From contig JALVRC010000059.1 in assembly GCA_027025255.1 (NCBI GenBank), positions 1 through 16,629 on the forward strand: a stretch of DNA of 16,629 bases. The letters are read 5' to 3'. The position numbers and the translations under genes are program-made. This stretch comes from Caldifarciminota bacterium. Its GTDB lineage: Bacteria > Hydrothermota > Tepidihabitantia > B3-TA06 > JALVRC01. The notes below the pieces were generated by a model. It was not told the origin of the DNA, did no database searches, and worked only from the letters and a program-made list of their open reading frames with translations. Every line of letters begins with the position of its first letter. Positions within the stretch are counted from its first letter, which is position 1. Positions 15,873 to 16,629 of this stretch are shown here, piece after piece.

Positions 15873-16010
15873 ATGGAAAAAGAAATGATGGGATATAAAA
15901 TGTACGGGGCTAAGAGAAACATTTTTTATGTTGCTTTTGAAGGTTTTTTTGAAAAGATTTTAAACCCCAAGGAAGAAGTGTTTGCATCGATAAAAAAGGT
16001 GCAGGAATAA
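15873..16010 (+). CDS. 45-residue protein of unknown function, probably leaderless
   Basis: A short ORF beginning MEKEMMGYKMYGAKRNIFYV and ending SIKKVQE. I do not recognise it. It is rich in Lys and aromatic residues (net basic), and an amphipathic or partly hydrophobic stretch NIFYVAFEGFFEKIL fills its middle, with no transmembrane helix or known motif. Support for it being real is a consensus promoter just upstream, a start codon at the predicted transcription start, and a stop that touches the next start (TAATG). The GGAGG before it is only two bases from the ATG, too close for a normal site. An in-frame ATG at 15885 is an alternative start. It could be a leader peptide coupling translation to the AlbA_2 gene, a small partner protein, or the decayed remnant of a larger gene. 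Confidence 0.6.
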   Translation: MEKEMMGYKMYGAKRNIFYVAFEGFFEKILNPKEEVFASIKKVQE

Positions 16011-16629
16011 TGTCATTGCCTTTAAATATAGAAGAGTTAATTAACGGCAGAACAGTAGAATGGGAAAGAATAGAATTTAAAGAAGGGTGGAATCCTCAAA
16101 GTATAATTAAAACTATCACTGCCTTTGCTAACGATTTTAACAATTGGGGTGGTGGTTATATAATTCTTGGTATAAAGGAAAAAGATGGTAAGCCTGTTTT
16201 TCCTCCTCTGGGACTTACCATGAATCGTATTGATAAAATACAAAAGGAGTTAAATAATTTATGTCGGAAGATAATTCCTAACTATTTTCCTATTGTAGAA
16301 CCTGTTGATTTTCAAGGGAAGAAAATATTGATTTTATGGTGTCCCGGAGGAAGTGTAAGGCCTTATAAATGTCCTAATAGGTTAGGCAAAAATTCTCAAC
16401 ATTTTTATTATATAAGACATGGTTCTTTAACTGTTAAGCCTACAATTGACGAGGAAAAAAAATTAATTTCAATGTCTAATCAGATACCTTTTGATGACAG
16501 ACCCAATTATAAATTTTCGGTTAGAGACTTTGACCTGTTAGCGATAAAAACATTTCTTAATAGGGTGGGTAGTGAGTTGGAAAAAGATATTCCTAAACTT
16601 ACTATTGATGAAATTTCAAGAAAGATGAA
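16010..16629 (+). CDS. AlbA_2 (Schlafen-like) domain ATP-binding protein, 3' end beyond the window
   Basis: The first 206 codons of a larger protein are present and the frame is open to the window edge. The N-terminus (ELINGRTVEWERIEFKEGWN, then ITAFANDFNNWGGGYIILGI at about residues 43-62) is a clear AlbA_2 / divergent AAA_4 nucleic-acid-binding domain, ending near residue 130 with YYIRHGSLTVKP. The following segment (DFDLLAIKTFLNRVGSELE) matches the linker seen before the RecG-C-like ATPase and winged-helix parts of the commonest members, which are usually 400-500 residues long. Such proteins are variously annotated as transcriptional regulators or helicase-like, and some sit in defence loci. 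The ATG shares one base with the stop of the 45-residue ORF and has AAGGTG eight bases upstream. The role of this copy cannot be stated from the visible part. Confidence 0.88.
   Translation, partial: MSLPLNIEELINGRTVEWERIEFKEGWNPQSIIKTITAFANDFNNWGGGYIILGIKEKDGKPVFPPLGLTMNRIDKIQKELNNLCRKIIPNYFPIVEPVDFQGKKILILWCPGGSVRPYKCPNRLGKNSQHFYYIRHGSLTVKPTIDEEKKLISMSNQIPFDDRPNYKFSVRDFDLLAIKTFLNRVGSELEKDIPKLTIDEISRKM

Noticed and set aside
16037..16243. Minus-strand ORF of 68 codons
   Set aside because: It is the antisense shadow of the AlbA_2 domain gene, whose conserved motifs are clear on the plus strand.
1..16629. CRISPR arrays, tRNA or rRNA genes, insertion sequences, riboswitches
   Set aside because: Looked for and not seen: no regularly spaced repeats, no cloverleaf sequences, no transposase ORFs, and no leader long enough for a riboswitch.

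Overview
The window is AT-rich, compact bacterial DNA. Almost everything is on the minus strand, in two tightly packed runs of mostly housekeeping genes whose starts and stops usually touch or overlap by 1 to 31 bases. The gene content is bacterial: ribosomal protein S1, LepA, signal peptidase I, HemW, QueA/Tgt and RlmN. Frequent AGA and ATA codons and Lys/Glu-rich proteins would fit a deep-branching, low-GC anaerobe, possibly thermophilic. I cannot name the organism from the sequence.

Run A reads leftward from a near-perfect sigma70-type promoter at 6405-6432. Its order is cmk (CMP kinase), plsC (lysophosphatidate acyltransferase), rpsA (S1), mtaB (tRNA methylthiotransferase), rlmN (23S/tRNA m2A methyltransferase) and an acyl-CoA dehydrogenase. 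It ends at a perfect 15-bp hairpin at 1-33. The cmk-plsC-rpsA core is a familiar arrangement, here without the ispH gene often found in it. mtaB is odd because its conserved N-terminus has no ATG, GTG or TTG in front of it.

Run B reads leftward from a second consensus promoter at 15758-15785. Its order is lepA, lepB, hemW, an unrecognised six-helix membrane protein, queA, tgt, an NSS-family sodium symporter, a 30-residue MetS-like small subunit and an MFS transporter. queA and tgt are consecutive steps of queuosine synthesis at tRNA position 34. With mtaB and rlmN in run A, much of the window is about anticodon-loop and ribosome modification. A 237-bp gap (6370-6606) separates the runs and holds the cmk promoter.

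At the right edge a third consensus promoter at 15838-15865 points the other way. It drives a 45-residue ORF of unknown function whose stop touches the start of an AlbA_2/Schlafen-like protein, which runs off the window. Both promoters of this divergent pair put the -10 hexamer only 6-7 bases before the start codon. lepA and the small ORF are therefore both predicted to be transcribed without a leader, and lepA should start at 15751. This divergent leaderless pair, the hidden small subunit and the non-canonical mtaB start are the main points of interest. I did not find a clearly new multi-gene system. The 45-residue ORF plus AlbA_2 pair is the only candidate accessory unit, and it is cut by the window edge.
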